NCBI RefSeq assembly: GCF_009930815.1
Contig: NZ_CP022222.1
Span: 7,234,501-7,298,500, forward strand
Reading direction: 5' to 3'
Source: Bradyrhizobium sp. CCBAU 051011
Lineage (GTDB): Bacteria > Pseudomonadota > Alphaproteobacteria > Rhizobiales > Xanthobacteraceae
Length of the DNA: 64,000 bases
Positions 1-10,003 of this stretch are shown piece after piece; position 1 is the first letter of the stretch, and the number at the start of each line of letters is the position of its first letter. The notes under the pieces were generated by a model. That model worked only from the letters and a program-made list of their open reading frames with translations. It was not told where the DNA came from and ran no database searches. The position numbers and the translations under genes are program-made.

Positions 1-892
1 CCGCGAAATCGGATTCCTGCTTTTCGATTCCTTCGCCGAGAGCATAGCGCACAAATCCGGCAATCTTCACCGGCGCGCCGACCTTGCCTTCAGATTCCTT
101 GACCGCCTGCGCGACCGACTTGCCGGTGTCGTGGATGAACGCCTGATCCAGCAGGCAGACTTCCTTGTAATAGGTCTTGAGGCCGGACTCGACGATCTTC
201 TCGATCACGTTGTCGGGCTTGCCCTGCTGGCGGTACTTGTCGGCCAGCACGTCCTTTTCGCGCTTCACGATCTCGGGGTCGAGGCCGGACGGATCCAGCG
301 CCTGCGGATTGGTCGCGGCGACGTGCATCGCAAGCTGGCGGCCGAGCTGAGCAAGTTCATCGGTCTTGCCGGCCGATTCCAGCGCGACCAGCACGCCCAT
401 CTTGCCGGCGCCGTCGATCACGGCGCCATGGACGTAGCTCGACACCACGCCCTTGCCGACCTCGAGCGAGGCCGCACGGCGCAGCGACATGTTCTCGCCG
501 ATGGTCGCGATCGCGTCCGAAATCGCGGTCTCGACGGTGACGTCGCCGACCTTCGCGGCCTTGATCTTCTCGACGTCGGCGCCGTTGTGGAGCGCGACCT
601 GGGCGATCATCTTGACGAGGCCCTGGAACTGCTCGTTGCGAGCCACGAAGTCGGTCTCCGAATTGACCTCGACCACGACGCCCTTGGGGCCCGAGGTCAC
701 GGCGCCGATCAGGCCTTCGGCCGCGACACGGCCAGCCTTTTTCGCAGCCTTCGACAGGCCCTTCTTGCGCAGCCAATCCTGCGCGGCCTGCATGTCGCCG
801 GAGGTTTCGGTGAGGGCTGCCTTGCAGTCCATCATGCCTGCGCCGGTCGACTCGCGCAGTTCCTTGACCATCGCCGCCGTGATCGTTGCCAT
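1..892 (-). CDS. tsf: Elongation factor Ts (partial, C-terminus beyond the left edge)
   Basis: EF-Ts exchanges GDP for GTP on EF-Tu during translation. The protein starts [20 protein letters not shown], the typical N-terminal UBA-like helix region, and carries the conserved [10 protein letters not shown] motif near residue 80 that contacts EF-Tu. About 297 residues are visible. Alphaproteobacterial EF-Ts is usually a little over 300, so only the last few residues lie outside the window. It follows rpsB on the same strand after about 130 bp, the usual rpsB-tsf order. Several frames inside it on both strands are shadows. Identity is certain; the missing end is inferred from family length. Confidence 0.97.
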   Translation of the reverse strand, partial: MATITAAMVKELRESTGAGMMDCKAALTETSGDMQAAQDWLRKKGLSKAAKKAGRVAAEGLIGAVTSGPKGVVVEVNSETDFVARNEQFQGLVKMIAQVALHNGADVEKIKAAKVGDVTVETAISDAIATIGENMSLRRAASLEVGKGVVSSYVHGAVIDGAGKMGVLVALESAGKTDELAQLGRQLAMHVAATNPQALDPSGLDPEIVKREKDVLADKYRQQGKPDNVIEKIVESGLKTYYKEVCLLDQAFIHDTGKSVAQAVKESEGKVGAPVKIAGFVRYALGEGIEKQESDFA

Positions 893-1024
893 CGTCGAAT
901 ATCCTTCTTGCCTGTTAGCCACGGGCAACGGCACGGTTTGCGCCGGCCGCCGTCAGCTACAGGGAATGCCGTAATCTGGGGAGCAGAACCGGTGGCCGGA
1001 AGACCCGGCCACGCGGCGTAACAA

Positions 1025-2023
1025 TTATTCCGCTTCCGCGGTCAGCGTCTTGGCCTGGGCGACCCAGGCATCGGCGCGGCTCGGAAGACCAACCTCTTCA
1101 CCGATCTTGTGCGCGGTGTCGTGATCGAGCTCGGCGAGCTGCCAGTAGTGGAAGATGCCGAGGTCGTTGAGCTTCTTCTCGATGGTACCAGACACGCCGG
1201 TGAGCTTCTTGAGGTTGTCGGCGGTGCCGCGCGGACCGGCCAGCCCCTGGAAGCCGGCCGGCTGCGGAGCCGCCGGAACTTCCTCGCGAACCGGCTGAAC
1301 CGCGGCGCCGATGTCGATGCCGGAATCGCCCTGCGCGCGCGAAATGCCGTCGATGGCGGCGCGGGCCACCAGATCGCAATACAGCGAAATGGCGCGGCCG
1401 GCGTCGTCATTGCCCGGCACCACGAAGGTGATGCCCTTGGGGTCGGAGTTGGTGTCGACGATGGCGGCAACGGGAATGTTGAGCCGCTGCGCTTCCTGGA
1501 TCGCGATGTCTTCCTTGTTGGTGTCGATCACGAAGATCATGTCGGGAAGCCCGCCCATGTCCTTGATGCCGCCGAGCGAGCGGTCGAGCTTGTCGCGCTC
1601 GCGCTGCAGCGTCAGCCGCTCCTTCTTGGTATAGGAGTTGGCTTCGCCCGACGAGAGCACCTCATCGAGGTGACGCAGGCGCTTGATCGAACCCGAGATC
1701 GTCTTCCAGTTGGTCAGCGTGCCGCCGAGCCAGCGCGAGTTGACGAAATACTGCGCCGAGCGCTTGGCCGCGTCGGCCACGCCGTCCTGCGCCTGACGTT
1801 TGGTGCCGACGAACAGGATGCGGCCGCCCTTGGCGACGGTGTCGGACACCGCCTGCAGTGCACGATGCAGCATCGGCACGGTCTGGGCGAGGTCGATGAT
1901 GTGGATGTTGTTGCGGGCACCGAAGATGTAATCCGCCATCTTCGGATTCCAGCGGTGCGATTGGTGACCAAAGTGAACGCCAGCTTCGAGGAGCTGACGC
2001 ATAGAGAAATCGGGTAGCGCCAT
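1025..2023 (-). CDS. rpsB: 30S ribosomal protein S2
   Basis: Ribosomal protein S2 of the small subunit, 332 residues. The start was set at [20 protein letters not shown] because this is the universal S2 N-terminus and a Shine-Dalgarno-like GGAG lies just upstream; the frame stays open 30 codons further but that part is leader. The S2 core ends near residue 240. The rest is an Ala/Pro linker and a helix-hairpin-helix-like tail ([15 protein letters not shown]), an extension common in Rhizobiales S2. It is the first gene of an rpsB-tsf unit, with a promoter at 2136-2163. Confidence 0.97.
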   Translation of the reverse strand: MALPDFSMRQLLEAGVHFGHQSHRWNPKMADYIFGARNNIHIIDLAQTVPMLHRALQAVSDTVAKGGRILFVGTKRQAQDGVADAAKRSAQYFVNSRWLGGTLTNWKTISGSIKRLRHLDEVLSSGEANSYTKKERLTLQRERDKLDRSLGGIKDMGGLPDMIFVIDTNKEDIAIQEAQRLNIPVAAIVDTNSDPKGITFVVPGNDDAGRAISLYCDLVARAAIDGISRAQGDSGIDIGAAVQPVREEVPAAPQPAGFQGLAGPRGTADNLKKLTGVSGTIEKKLNDLGIFHYWQLAELDHDTAHKIGEEVGLPSRADAWVAQAKTLTAEAE

Positions 2024-2135
2024 AGTTATAGTTCTCCGGTTGGTTCCTCCGGAAACGTGTGAGCAAACGAGCCTGATTGGCCCGGTTGCCACCGGACGGC
2101 CTTTGAGAGCCATGTTTCCGTGTGAGATGGCGCGC

Positions 2136-2163
2136 TATATAGCCGGATTCCAGCCAGAAGCAA
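2136..2163 (-). promoter_or_regulatory. Housekeeping promoter of rpsB-tsf
   Basis: On the minus strand TTGCTT (2158-2163) and TATATA (2136-2141) are separated by 16 bases, close to the sigma-70 pattern. The predicted start lies about 105 bases before the rpsB start codon, which leaves a leader long enough for autogenous control by S2. The promoter is read from sequence; the control is inference. Confidence 0.6.
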
Positions 2164-2248
2164 GGAAATACGGCCGGATTTTCGGTCTTGTAGATCAGCG
2201 ATTCAGGGCCGCCTCGGGCCAGACCCGGCGGATCTGGCCCTTTAACAA

Positions 2249-4696
2249 TCAGCATCGGGCTCCTGGCGGGCAGCTCCTGGCCGGAGCTGGGCGGGCCGCT
2301 GGCGGCGGTGCAGCCATCCGAGGCGGCGGCGGCGGTGGCGCGGCCATACGCGGTGGCGGCGGCGGTGGAGCCGCCATCCTCGGTGGAGGCGGCGGCGCGG
2401 CCATACGCGGTGGCGGGGCCGGTGGCGCGGCCATCCTGGGTGGCGGCGATGGTGCCGCCATCCTCGGTGGAGGAGGCGGCGGCGCAGCCATGCGCGGCGG
2501 CGGGGCCGAGGGGGCGGCCATCCTGGGTGGAGGCGACGGGGCTGCCACCCTCGCCGGTGGAGGCGGTGCGGCCATCCTGGGCGGCGGTGCCGACGGAGCA
2601 ACGCGTGCAGCGGACGGTGGCGGAGGCCGGGCCACCTGCACCGCGGACGGCGGCGGCGTTCGTCGCGATTCAGGCTGCAATTGAGGTTTTGGAGCAACCG
2701 CAGCCGCAGGTCTTGAGGGCGCGGCCGCGCTTGGGGGCGGTGCGACCACCCTTGACCCTTCTCTTGGCCCTTCTCTTGGTTGCTGGCCAGCCGGCGCCGT
2801 TGCGCCGATCGCGGGTCTGGCTCCGGCAGCGGAAGGTGCCGCCGATCCCGGCGGCGGACCGCCCGGCCCAGGCCTCGCGTTCGGACTGACGGCGGCGCTC
2901 GGAGGCGCCGGTGGCGTGCCCCTGGCGCCCGGGACCGGCAGGGCGTTGGTCCTCGGCACGGGCTGCTGTGTCGACGGCAGCGCGGCTGGCGCGTTTGCCG
3001 GTTGCACTGCGTTCGGCCTTCCGGTCTGCCCCGCGGGAGTACCGGGCAGACCCGTTCTCACGGCGGGATTGATCGTGGCGCTCGGCGGCACCGGCGCCTT
3101 GCCCTGCTGGATCAGCGTCGCCCGCTGCGCCACCGCAGGCGGCAGCACAGGCGTGGCGCTCCCCTGCCCCGGCGCAGCCACCCGATCCGGAGTGCCGGGG
3201 CGCCCGACAGGCCTGCCGCCAGGTCCGGCCATACCAGGTCCGGCCACGGGCGCAACCGGCGGCCGGTTGATCACGCTGTTGATGACGGCCCTGTTGTGGA
3301 TGTTGGCATAGATGATGTTGTTCGGCGGCGGCGCCACGTAGCGCGGCGGTCTGACATAGACCGGTATCGGCACGAAGATCGGCTGCGGCAGGATGAACAG
3401 CCCGATCGGCGGCGGCGGCGGCTCCAGCACCACGAAATCATCCGGCGGCGGCGGCAGGTAATAGACCGGCGCCGGTGGCGGCGCGACGAAATCGAATTCG
3501 GGATCGCCGAAGGCCAGCACCGGACGATCGATATAGATTAGCTCGTCCGGCGGCGGCGGCGGCACATCGTAATCGATCACGTCGAATGTCGGCGGCGGCT
3601 CCAGCGGCGCGGTGAGAATGGTGAGGCGCCGGCGTGCGTCGGCCGCATGCGGCCCGCGCGGGTAGCGTTGCAGGTACGACCAATAGGCGTTCGGAGTGTC
3701 GGTGCGGTAGGTGCGGCGCCAGGTGATCGCCTCGCGCCGTGCCGCCGCGATCGCCCTCACCCGCTTGGCCAGGGGATCGCTCGCATAGGCGCCGAGAAAC
3801 TCCTCATAGCCCTGCAGCGTGTCGCGCTCGACCGCCATGGCGTAGGCATCCTGCACGCCGAGTTCGCGGATCGGCTTGCTGCGGACGGCGGCGGCCTGAT
3901 CCGCCGACGGCTGCGCCGGCGCGTCGGGCTCACGCTCGAAGAACGTGAAGGCCGCATCGACCTTCTGGCTGTCCCAGGGCATCTGCGCGCCCTTGCTCGC
4001 CTCGTTGACGCGGAGCCGCAGGCGATTGAAGACCTCCGGCAACGGCAGTCCGCCGGTCCGGATCATCTCGGCCAGCGACTGGGCGTAAATGCCGTACGGC
4101 CCCTGCTCGGCCGGCGCCACGGTTCCGGGCGCCGCGTTGAACGCGATCAGCATGTGCGGGTCGGCCTCGACGAGGGCGAGGCCACTTGCGATCTGCCCGT
4201 CGACGAAAGGCTGCTGGCGCGCCGCATCCAGCACGACGATGCCGGCCTTCAGCGGCAGCGAGGCGAGCTGGCGGATGTAGTCGCCGGTCCGCAGCGCCTC
4301 GGTCGGAACGTCGGTATCGCGGTTGATCGCTGAATCGACCGGCACGAAGTAGTTGTCGCCGGCCAGCTGCAGCCCGTAACCGGCCAGATAGACCATTGCG
4401 ACCGTATCAGGCCCCGAGCTGTCGGCCTTCTGGATGAAATCGCGGAAACTCTTGCGCAGCGTGTCGCCATCGAGATCGCGGGCGCCGACCACGTCGAAGC
4501 CTGCCGCCTGCAACGTCTGCGCGATCAGGCCGGCGTCGTTGGCCGCGGTCGCCAGCGGCGATTTCGCGTAAGCGCCGTTGCCGACCACCAGCGCAATGCG
4601 CTTTTCCGGTTGCTGCGCCGCGGCGGGGCTCAAATATCCCGCCAGCGCCGTGACGAGACACATCGCGAGGATCGACAGACTTCTTACTAACCGCAT
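2249..4696 (-). CDS. Secreted caspase-fold protein without catalytic dyad, proline-rich C-terminus
   Basis: 815 residues from ATG 4696. Residues 1-27 are a signal peptide ending in AAA before QQPEK. Residues 33-260 have a caspase/peptidase C14 fold: IALVVGNGAY opens it, and the two catalytic segments are recognisable as YLAGYGLQ (103-110) and VLDAARQ (155-161). In active relatives these read AGHG and DACR. Here Tyr107 replaces His and Ala159 replaces Cys, so the protein should be inactive as a protease. A middle segment (YWSYLQRYPRGPHAADAR) resembles a domain often found behind such folds. The last 400 residues are Pro/Ala-rich, with about a dozen PPPRMAAP-type repeats encoded at 2300-2560. 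A scaffold or surface role is possible; no partner is evident from the neighbours. Confidence 0.85.
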   Translation of the reverse strand: MRLVRSLSILAMCLVTALAGYLSPAAAQQPEKRIALVVGNGAYAKSPLATAANDAGLIAQTLQAAGFDVVGARDLDGDTLRKSFRDFIQKADSSGPDTVAMVYLAGYGLQLAGDNYFVPVDSAINRDTDVPTEALRTGDYIRQLASLPLKAGIVVLDAARQQPFVDGQIASGLALVEADPHMLIAFNAAPGTVAPAEQGPYGIYAQSLAEMIRTGGLPLPEVFNRLRLRVNEASKGAQMPWDSQKVDAAFTFFEREPDAPAQPSADQAAAVRSKPIRELGVQDAYAMAVERDTLQGYEEFLGAYASDPLAKRVRAIAAARREAITWRRTYRTDTPNAYWSYLQRYPRGPHAADARRRLTILTAPLEPPPTFDVIDYDVPPPPPDELIYIDRPVLAFGDPEFDFVAPPPAPVYYLPPPPDDFVVLEPPPPPIGLFILPQPIFVPIPVYVRPPRYVAPPPNNIIYANIHNRAVINSVINRPPVAPVAGPGMAGPGGRPVGRPGTPDRVAAPGQGSATPVLPPAVAQRATLIQQGKAPVPPSATINPAVRTGLPGTPAGQTGRPNAVQPANAPAALPSTQQPVPRTNALPVPGARGTPPAPPSAAVSPNARPGPGGPPPGSAAPSAAGARPAIGATAPAGQQPREGPREGSRVVAPPPSAAAPSRPAAAVAPKPQLQPESRRTPPPSAVQVARPPPPSAARVAPSAPPPRMAAPPPPARVAAPSPPPRMAAPSAPPPRMAAPPPPPPRMAAPSPPPRMAAPPAPPPRMAAPPPPPRMAAPPPPPPRMAAPPPPPPRMAAPPPAARPAPARSCPPGARC
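2260..2570. repeat. Degenerate tandem repeat coding for PPPRMAAP units
   Basis: The 3' part of the caspase-fold gene is built from short GC-rich units with gcggccat and ggtggcggc words, reading P/A-P-P-R-M-A-A-P on the minus strand. Unit length varies by one to three codons. This kind of tract changes length by slippage, so copy number probably differs between strains. Confidence 0.75.
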
Positions 4697-4956
4697 GGCT
4701 TCCACCCTGTCGCCGCCCGAGCGCCGCATCGAAGGCTCGTTGAGCTGAACATTTCTTGAATAAATACGCTCGCAGCAAGGCAATTCGCGCAAAATCCGAC
4801 CGAGACGGGTCCTCCCTCGACGGTTCCAGCACCGAATTCGCATTGTCGCGGCCTGCCGGCGGGCGTATCTTGCTGCAATCGTGTTCGCCCGCATCGTGAG
4901 GCGACTGCGCGAGTTCCTCCCGGTGTGCGGATTGCCCATGCAATGGAGGAGCCGCC

Positions 4957-5424
4957 ATGACCGTTTCCCCGACCCTGCAGAAGTACCTGGATCAGAGCGT
5001 CACCTACGACGTGATCCCGCATGCCCCAACCATGTCATCGAACCGTACGGCCGAGGCTTGCCACGTGCCGGGCGAGGCGCTGGCGAAAGCCGTCGTGCTC
5101 CGCCGTGACGGCGGCTACATGATGGCCGTGCTTCCGGCCTCCCATCACCTGCATCTATCGGCCCTGAAAAGTCAGCTCGGCCACAAGGTCGACCTGGCGA
5201 GCGAGGACGAAATCGAACGGCTGTTCGAGGACTGCGAGCGCGGCGCGATCCCGCCGCTCGGTGAGTGCTACGGGCTGGACGTCATCATCGACGACAGCAT
5301 CGACGCGCGACGGGAAATCTACCTGGAGGGCGGCGATCACGCGACGCTGATCCGCATGGATGGCGACCAGTTCGCCCGACTGACGGCGAAGGCCTGGCGC
5401 GGCCACTTCAGCACCCACGATTGA
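4957..5424 (+). CDS. YbaK/ProX-family aminoacyl-tRNA deacylase-like protein
   Basis: 155 residues with the YbaK/INS fold that hydrolyses mischarged tRNAs in trans. The motif ALAKAVVLRR places Lys44 where the family has its key lysine, and GECYGLDVIIDDSI near residue 100 matches the conserved GY-G region. The start at 4957 has GGAGGAG eight bases upstream. The prolyl-tRNA synthetase at 21128-22447 lacks the INS editing domain, so a free-standing editing protein would make sense, but the substrate tRNA cannot be told from sequence. The gene stands alone and is divergent from the caspase-fold gene. Confidence 0.8.
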   Translation: MTVSPTLQKYLDQSVTYDVIPHAPTMSSNRTAEACHVPGEALAKAVVLRRDGGYMMAVLPASHHLHLSALKSQLGHKVDLASEDEIERLFEDCERGAIPPLGECYGLDVIIDDSIDARREIYLEGGDHATLIRMDGDQFARLTAKAWRGHFSTHD

Positions 5425-5506
5425 GGCCCGCGCACTTCCTTCGGTCGTCCGCGTCGATTTCGACGCGGACGCCATCGCGCGTGAACGGCAAGGACTGCCG
5501 CCGTAT

Positions 5507-5926
5507 TCAGTGATGGGCCGCGACGCTCTTCACGCACCCGGCCAGCAAATCATTGGGTGCAAAGCGGCTGACATCGCCCAGGCTGATCATGCCGACCATT
5601 CGCTTGCTCTTGTTGATCACCGGCAACCTTCGGACCTGCAGCGCCTCCATGTGATGGACGGCCTTGGCAAGGTCATCGTCCTCCCGGCAGCAATGAATGC
5701 CTTCGGTCATCACGTCGCGCGCCAGGGCGCGGCTGGGGTCGAACTTGCCGTTCGCAATTCCTTTGCAGACGATGTCGCGATCGGTCACCATCCCGACCAG
5801 CTGGTCGTTCTCTCCGATCGGAATGCAGCCGATGTCATGTTCTCGCATCAGTTTGGCAATTTCGGTGATGGGCGTATCGGGATTGACCCAGTCGACGCCC
5901 TTGTGCATCGCGTCTTTGACTTTCAT
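5507..5926 (-). CDS. CBS-domain protein
   Basis: 139 residues made of two CBS domains (about 7-62 and 73-128) forming one Bateman module, with no attached enzyme or channel. MVTDRDIVCKGIA and MVGMISLGDVSRF are the typical strand-helix segments that bind adenine nucleotides or NAD(H). Start ATG 5926 follows GGAGGTCC. Stand-alone CBS proteins usually act as nucleotide or redox sensors on partner proteins; the partner here is unknown. Confidence 0.85.
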   Translation of the reverse strand: MKVKDAMHKGVDWVNPDTPITEIAKLMREHDIGCIPIGENDQLVGMVTDRDIVCKGIANGKFDPSRALARDVMTEGIHCCREDDDLAKAVHHMEALQVRRLPVINKSKRMVGMISLGDVSRFAPNDLLAGCVKSVAAHH

Positions 5927-6061
5927 GGCGGACCTCCGTCACTGCGATTTCAGGTGAAATTCACGTGATGCAGCACAGTTCCCCCTCGATGCGATTATAC
6001 GCCGGTTCGGCCGGGGCGGAATCGCAAAGGCAATGAAAACTTCTTGAAAAGACGATCGCGA

Positions 6062-6097
6062 CGTAGCGCGCTGGACCGAAATGGTCCGCGCGCTACG
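6062..6097 (-). terminator. Strong hairpin after the aldehyde dehydrogenase gene
   Basis: A 15-bp stem with a single bulged base: CGTAGCGCGC (6062-6071) and GGACC (6073-6077) pair with GGTCC (6083-6087) and GCGCGCTACG (6088-6097) around GAAAT. It lies 22 bases after the dehydrogenase stop. No U-tract follows, so it may act as a 3' stabiliser or need Rho. Confidence 0.5.
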
Positions 6098-6119
6098 CCG
6101 TTACCGATGTCAGGACAGG

Positions 6120-7637
<1,518 letters not shown>

Positions 7638-7739
7638 GGCTCTTCCTCGCAATGGCGTCGCTGGATGCGGCGCTCTGGGAAAACCATGGCGAAGGCCGGT
7701 TACGTTGTCAGTCCGTCCAAACTTGATCGCCGGCCCGCG

Positions 7740-7757
7740 TGTCGCAGAACTGCGACA
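7740..7757. promoter_or_regulatory. Perfect inverted repeat, probable operator of the aldehyde dehydrogenase
   Basis: TGTCGCAG and CTGCGACA, an exact 8-bp inverted repeat with a 2-base centre, lie 103 bp before the dehydrogenase start and 17 bp after the regulator stop. Its symmetry and place fit a binding site for the Fis-type HTH of the upstream regulator. The site is seen; the binding protein is inferred. Confidence 0.6.
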
Positions 7758-7773
7758 GTGCGCGGGGCAATCG

Positions 7774-8739
7774 TCAGTGCGCGCGATGGAGGTCGAGGCG
7801 CCGCAGCTTTCGGTGCAGCGTCGCGCGGCTGATGCCGAGCGCCTCGGCGGCGGCCGAAACGTTACCGTCGCTGCGCGCCAGCGCCCGTTGTACCGCCGCC
7901 CGCTCGGCCTGATCGAGGTCGCGCGCCGGACTCGATGCACCGCCGAGCAGGTCGGCCGCCGGCAACGGTTTCTTCAGAAAGTCCCGCGTCACGCCGAGCG
8001 CCAGCCGCGCCGACCGTGTCGCACCGATGACGAGATCGTCGGCATCGACCGCAATCAGCCCGCCGCCGCCGCGATTGATGTCGGGAGCGTACAGAAAGCG
8101 CGCACCGGGAAACGCCAGGCGGAAATTCTCCGTCTCGATCCGCCGCGCGGCGTCGCTGACGGCAACCGATATGAGGTTGACGAAACCTTCGGTCAGGTCG
8201 GCGCGACAGGAGGAAACGTCGAGCGCCGCGGCCAGCCTGCCCTCGTGATCGTAGATCGGCGCCGAGGTGCAGCTCAACAGCGTGTTGCGCGCGTAAAAAT
8301 GCTGGTCGCGATGAACGGTGAGCGCGCGTTGTTCGGCAAGACAGGTGCCGATGCCGTTGGTGCCCTCGCAATCCTCGCTCCAGACCGTTCCGGTCCACAA
8401 TCCCCACGCCTTGAACGTCTCGTCGTCACACGCAGCGCCGCGCCGGTCGACCGGCACGCCGTTTCGGTCGGCCAGCAGCACGCAACATCCGACGCCGCCG
8501 ACCGCGAGGAACAGGCGATCGAGGTTGGATTGAGCGGCGCGGACCAGCGGTTCGATCTGCTGCCGCGCCGTTTCGAATTCAGCCTGGCTCAGCCGGCGCG
8601 GCAGACTGCATTCGGCGGGATCGAGGCGATGAAAATTGGAGGACCGGCGCCAGGACGCGACCATGGCTGACGTCGCGGCCGAGCCGCGCGCGACCGTCGC
8701 CTGTACCTGATCGACATGGTGTCTGGTGGTCTGCGCCAC
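7774..8739 (-). CDS. AcoR-like GAF/Fis-HTH regulator lacking the AAA+ domain
   Basis: 321 residues. The N-terminus has the SWRRS...RLDP motif of AcoR-type activators; residues about 60-200 are a GAF-like sensor ([25 protein letters not shown]), and the C-terminus is a Fis-type HTH ([20 protein letters not shown]). The central AAA+ domain of sigma-54 activators, with GAFTGA and Walker motifs, is absent, so it cannot remodel sigma-54 holoenzyme in the usual way. The start is GTG 8739, chosen for the GGGAGGA six bases upstream. It probably senses an aldehyde or alcohol and controls the adjacent dehydrogenase, perhaps through the palindrome at 7740. Confidence 0.82.
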   Translation of the reverse strand: MAQTTRHHVDQVQATVARGSAATSAMVASWRRSSNFHRLDPAECSLPRRLSQAEFETARQQIEPLVRAAQSNLDRLFLAVGGVGCCVLLADRNGVPVDRRGAACDDETFKAWGLWTGTVWSEDCEGTNGIGTCLAEQRALTVHRDQHFYARNTLLSCTSAPIYDHEGRLAAALDVSSCRADLTEGFVNLISVAVSDAARRIETENFRLAFPGARFLYAPDINRGGGGLIAVDADDLVIGATRSARLALGVTRDFLKKPLPAADLLGGASSPARDLDQAERAAVQRALARSDGNVSAAAEALGISRATLHRKLRRLDLHRAH

Positions 8740-9025
8740 GCTTGATCCTCCCGTGCTGTAAATTATTATGCCTGGAGCGGTTGACGAGTTGATGCAGATC
8801 AAACGCGCGGTCGTAACTGTCCCGTCCCCAAGCCGGCAATAGCCGATTATGCCTGACGACGCTGACAGGTTTTGGCAGCATGTCCTGGTAGACTTTAGTC
8901 GGCTTGGTAACGGGGCGATCGATGGCGCGCGCAGCGCCTGCTTGATCTCATTCAGCTTTTGCGCGGCTATCGGCGTCGGGTGAGCGGGCTCGTGCTGGCC
9001 GAGGCGCCCCTTGGCGGGCCAATGT

Positions 9026-10003
9026 TTATCGGCCCGCCTCCCCGGCCCTCGCCTTGCCGCGATCAGCATCGAGCCTGGCTTTCAACTGGCCGACATCACG
9101 GAAGAAGGTATCCTCCTCCTTGACCGGCACCACGCGAAGCGCCGGCGGCATAAGCAAGCGGGCGTTGTTCTGCCGGCCGGATTCGGAGAAGGCTTCGGAC
9201 TGCTGCAGGGTCTGCGCTGCGACCGCGGTCGCCAGCACCGTGGTCACGATCGCGCCCTTCAGCCACAGTCGCGCCGGGCCGATCTCGCGCAGATGCAGGA
9301 AGCAGATTGTCGCAAGGACCGTCCAGGCGGCGGCATACTGATAGATGATGCCCGAAGGCCAGTTGAGGGCGAACGCGAAATAGCGCGCGAATTCGTTGTA
9401 GACGGTCAGCGCCAGTATGCCGGCAAGCGCAATCAGCAGGTTGCGCAGGAAGCGCGATCGGCCGGAAAAGATGCGCGATAGCAGCGCCCACAGCCCGGTC
9501 CAAAGCAATACGGCGGCGATGATCCCCAGCAGCGGCGTCAAATAGGACGAGGCCCGCGGCTCGGAAGTCTGGGCGAGCCAAATGGTAAGCGCAGACAGCC
9601 CGAGAACAGCGCTTGCGAGCCCCACAGCCAGCGCGACCGGCAGCGCTGGCCGATCGCGTGGCGCAAGCCGCTCGGGCTCGACCGCGTGGCTCGCCTGGCG
9701 GACACGCAACAACGTCTGCCCGATCCGGATCAGTTGCCTGCCGTCTGTCGCAAAGCGCGCTTGTTTCGCACGGACGCCATCGAGGAACGTGCCGTTGGCG
9801 CTTCCCAGGTCCTCGGCGATCCATTGCCCCGCATCGTCGCGAAAGATCCGCAGATGGCTCGCGGCAACATAGGGATCATCGACGATGACGTCGTTGTCGT
9901 AACCGCGGCCGATCCGCGCTTCCGCAGAGACGATCCGGAAACGTGCGGTGACCTCGCGATGGCGCGACAGAATCTCGATCCAGATTATCGCTTCACTTGT
10001 CAT
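9026..10003 (-). CDS. FHA-domain membrane protein
   Basis: 325 residues. Residues about 20-95 are a forkhead-associated domain that binds phosphothreonine peptides: RIGRGYDNDVIVDDPYVAASH and EDLGSANGTFLDG are its typical GR, S-H and NG positions. Four hydrophobic segments follow (near 122-140, 153-175, 185-203 and 215-260) and then a charged tail. Its ATG overlaps the stop codon of the protease gene upstream (ATGA at 10000-10003), so the two are translationally coupled. No Ser/Thr kinase is encoded in the window. Confidence 0.88.
   Translation of the reverse strand: MTSEAIIWIEILSRHREVTARFRIVSAEARIGRGYDNDVIVDDPYVAASHLRIFRDDAGQWIAEDLGSANGTFLDGVRAKQARFATDGRQLIRIGQTLLRVRQASHAVEPERLAPRDRPALPVALAVGLASAVLGLSALTIWLAQTSEPRASSYLTPLLGIIAAVLLWTGLWALLSRIFSGRSRFLRNLLIALAGILALTVYNEFARYFAFALNWPSGIIYQYAAAWTVLATICFLHLREIGPARLWLKGAIVTTVLATAVAAQTLQQSEAFSESGRQNNARLLMPPALRVVPVKEEDTFFRDVGQLKARLDADRGKARAGEAGR

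Noticed and set aside
2040..2684. Glycine-rich PE_PGRS-like protein on the plus strand
   Set aside because: It is the reverse of the Pro-rich repeat tail of the caspase-fold gene and has no signal or ribosome site.
7638..7739. Possible sigma-54 promoter before the aldehyde dehydrogenase
   Set aside because: Only GG-N10-GC without the TTGC context, and the nearby regulator lacks the AAA+ domain needed.
9013..9038. GGCGGGCC/GGCCCGCC hairpin at the end of the FHA gene as intrinsic terminator
   Set aside because: The stem overlaps the last codons, has a 10-base loop and no T-run; too weak to call.
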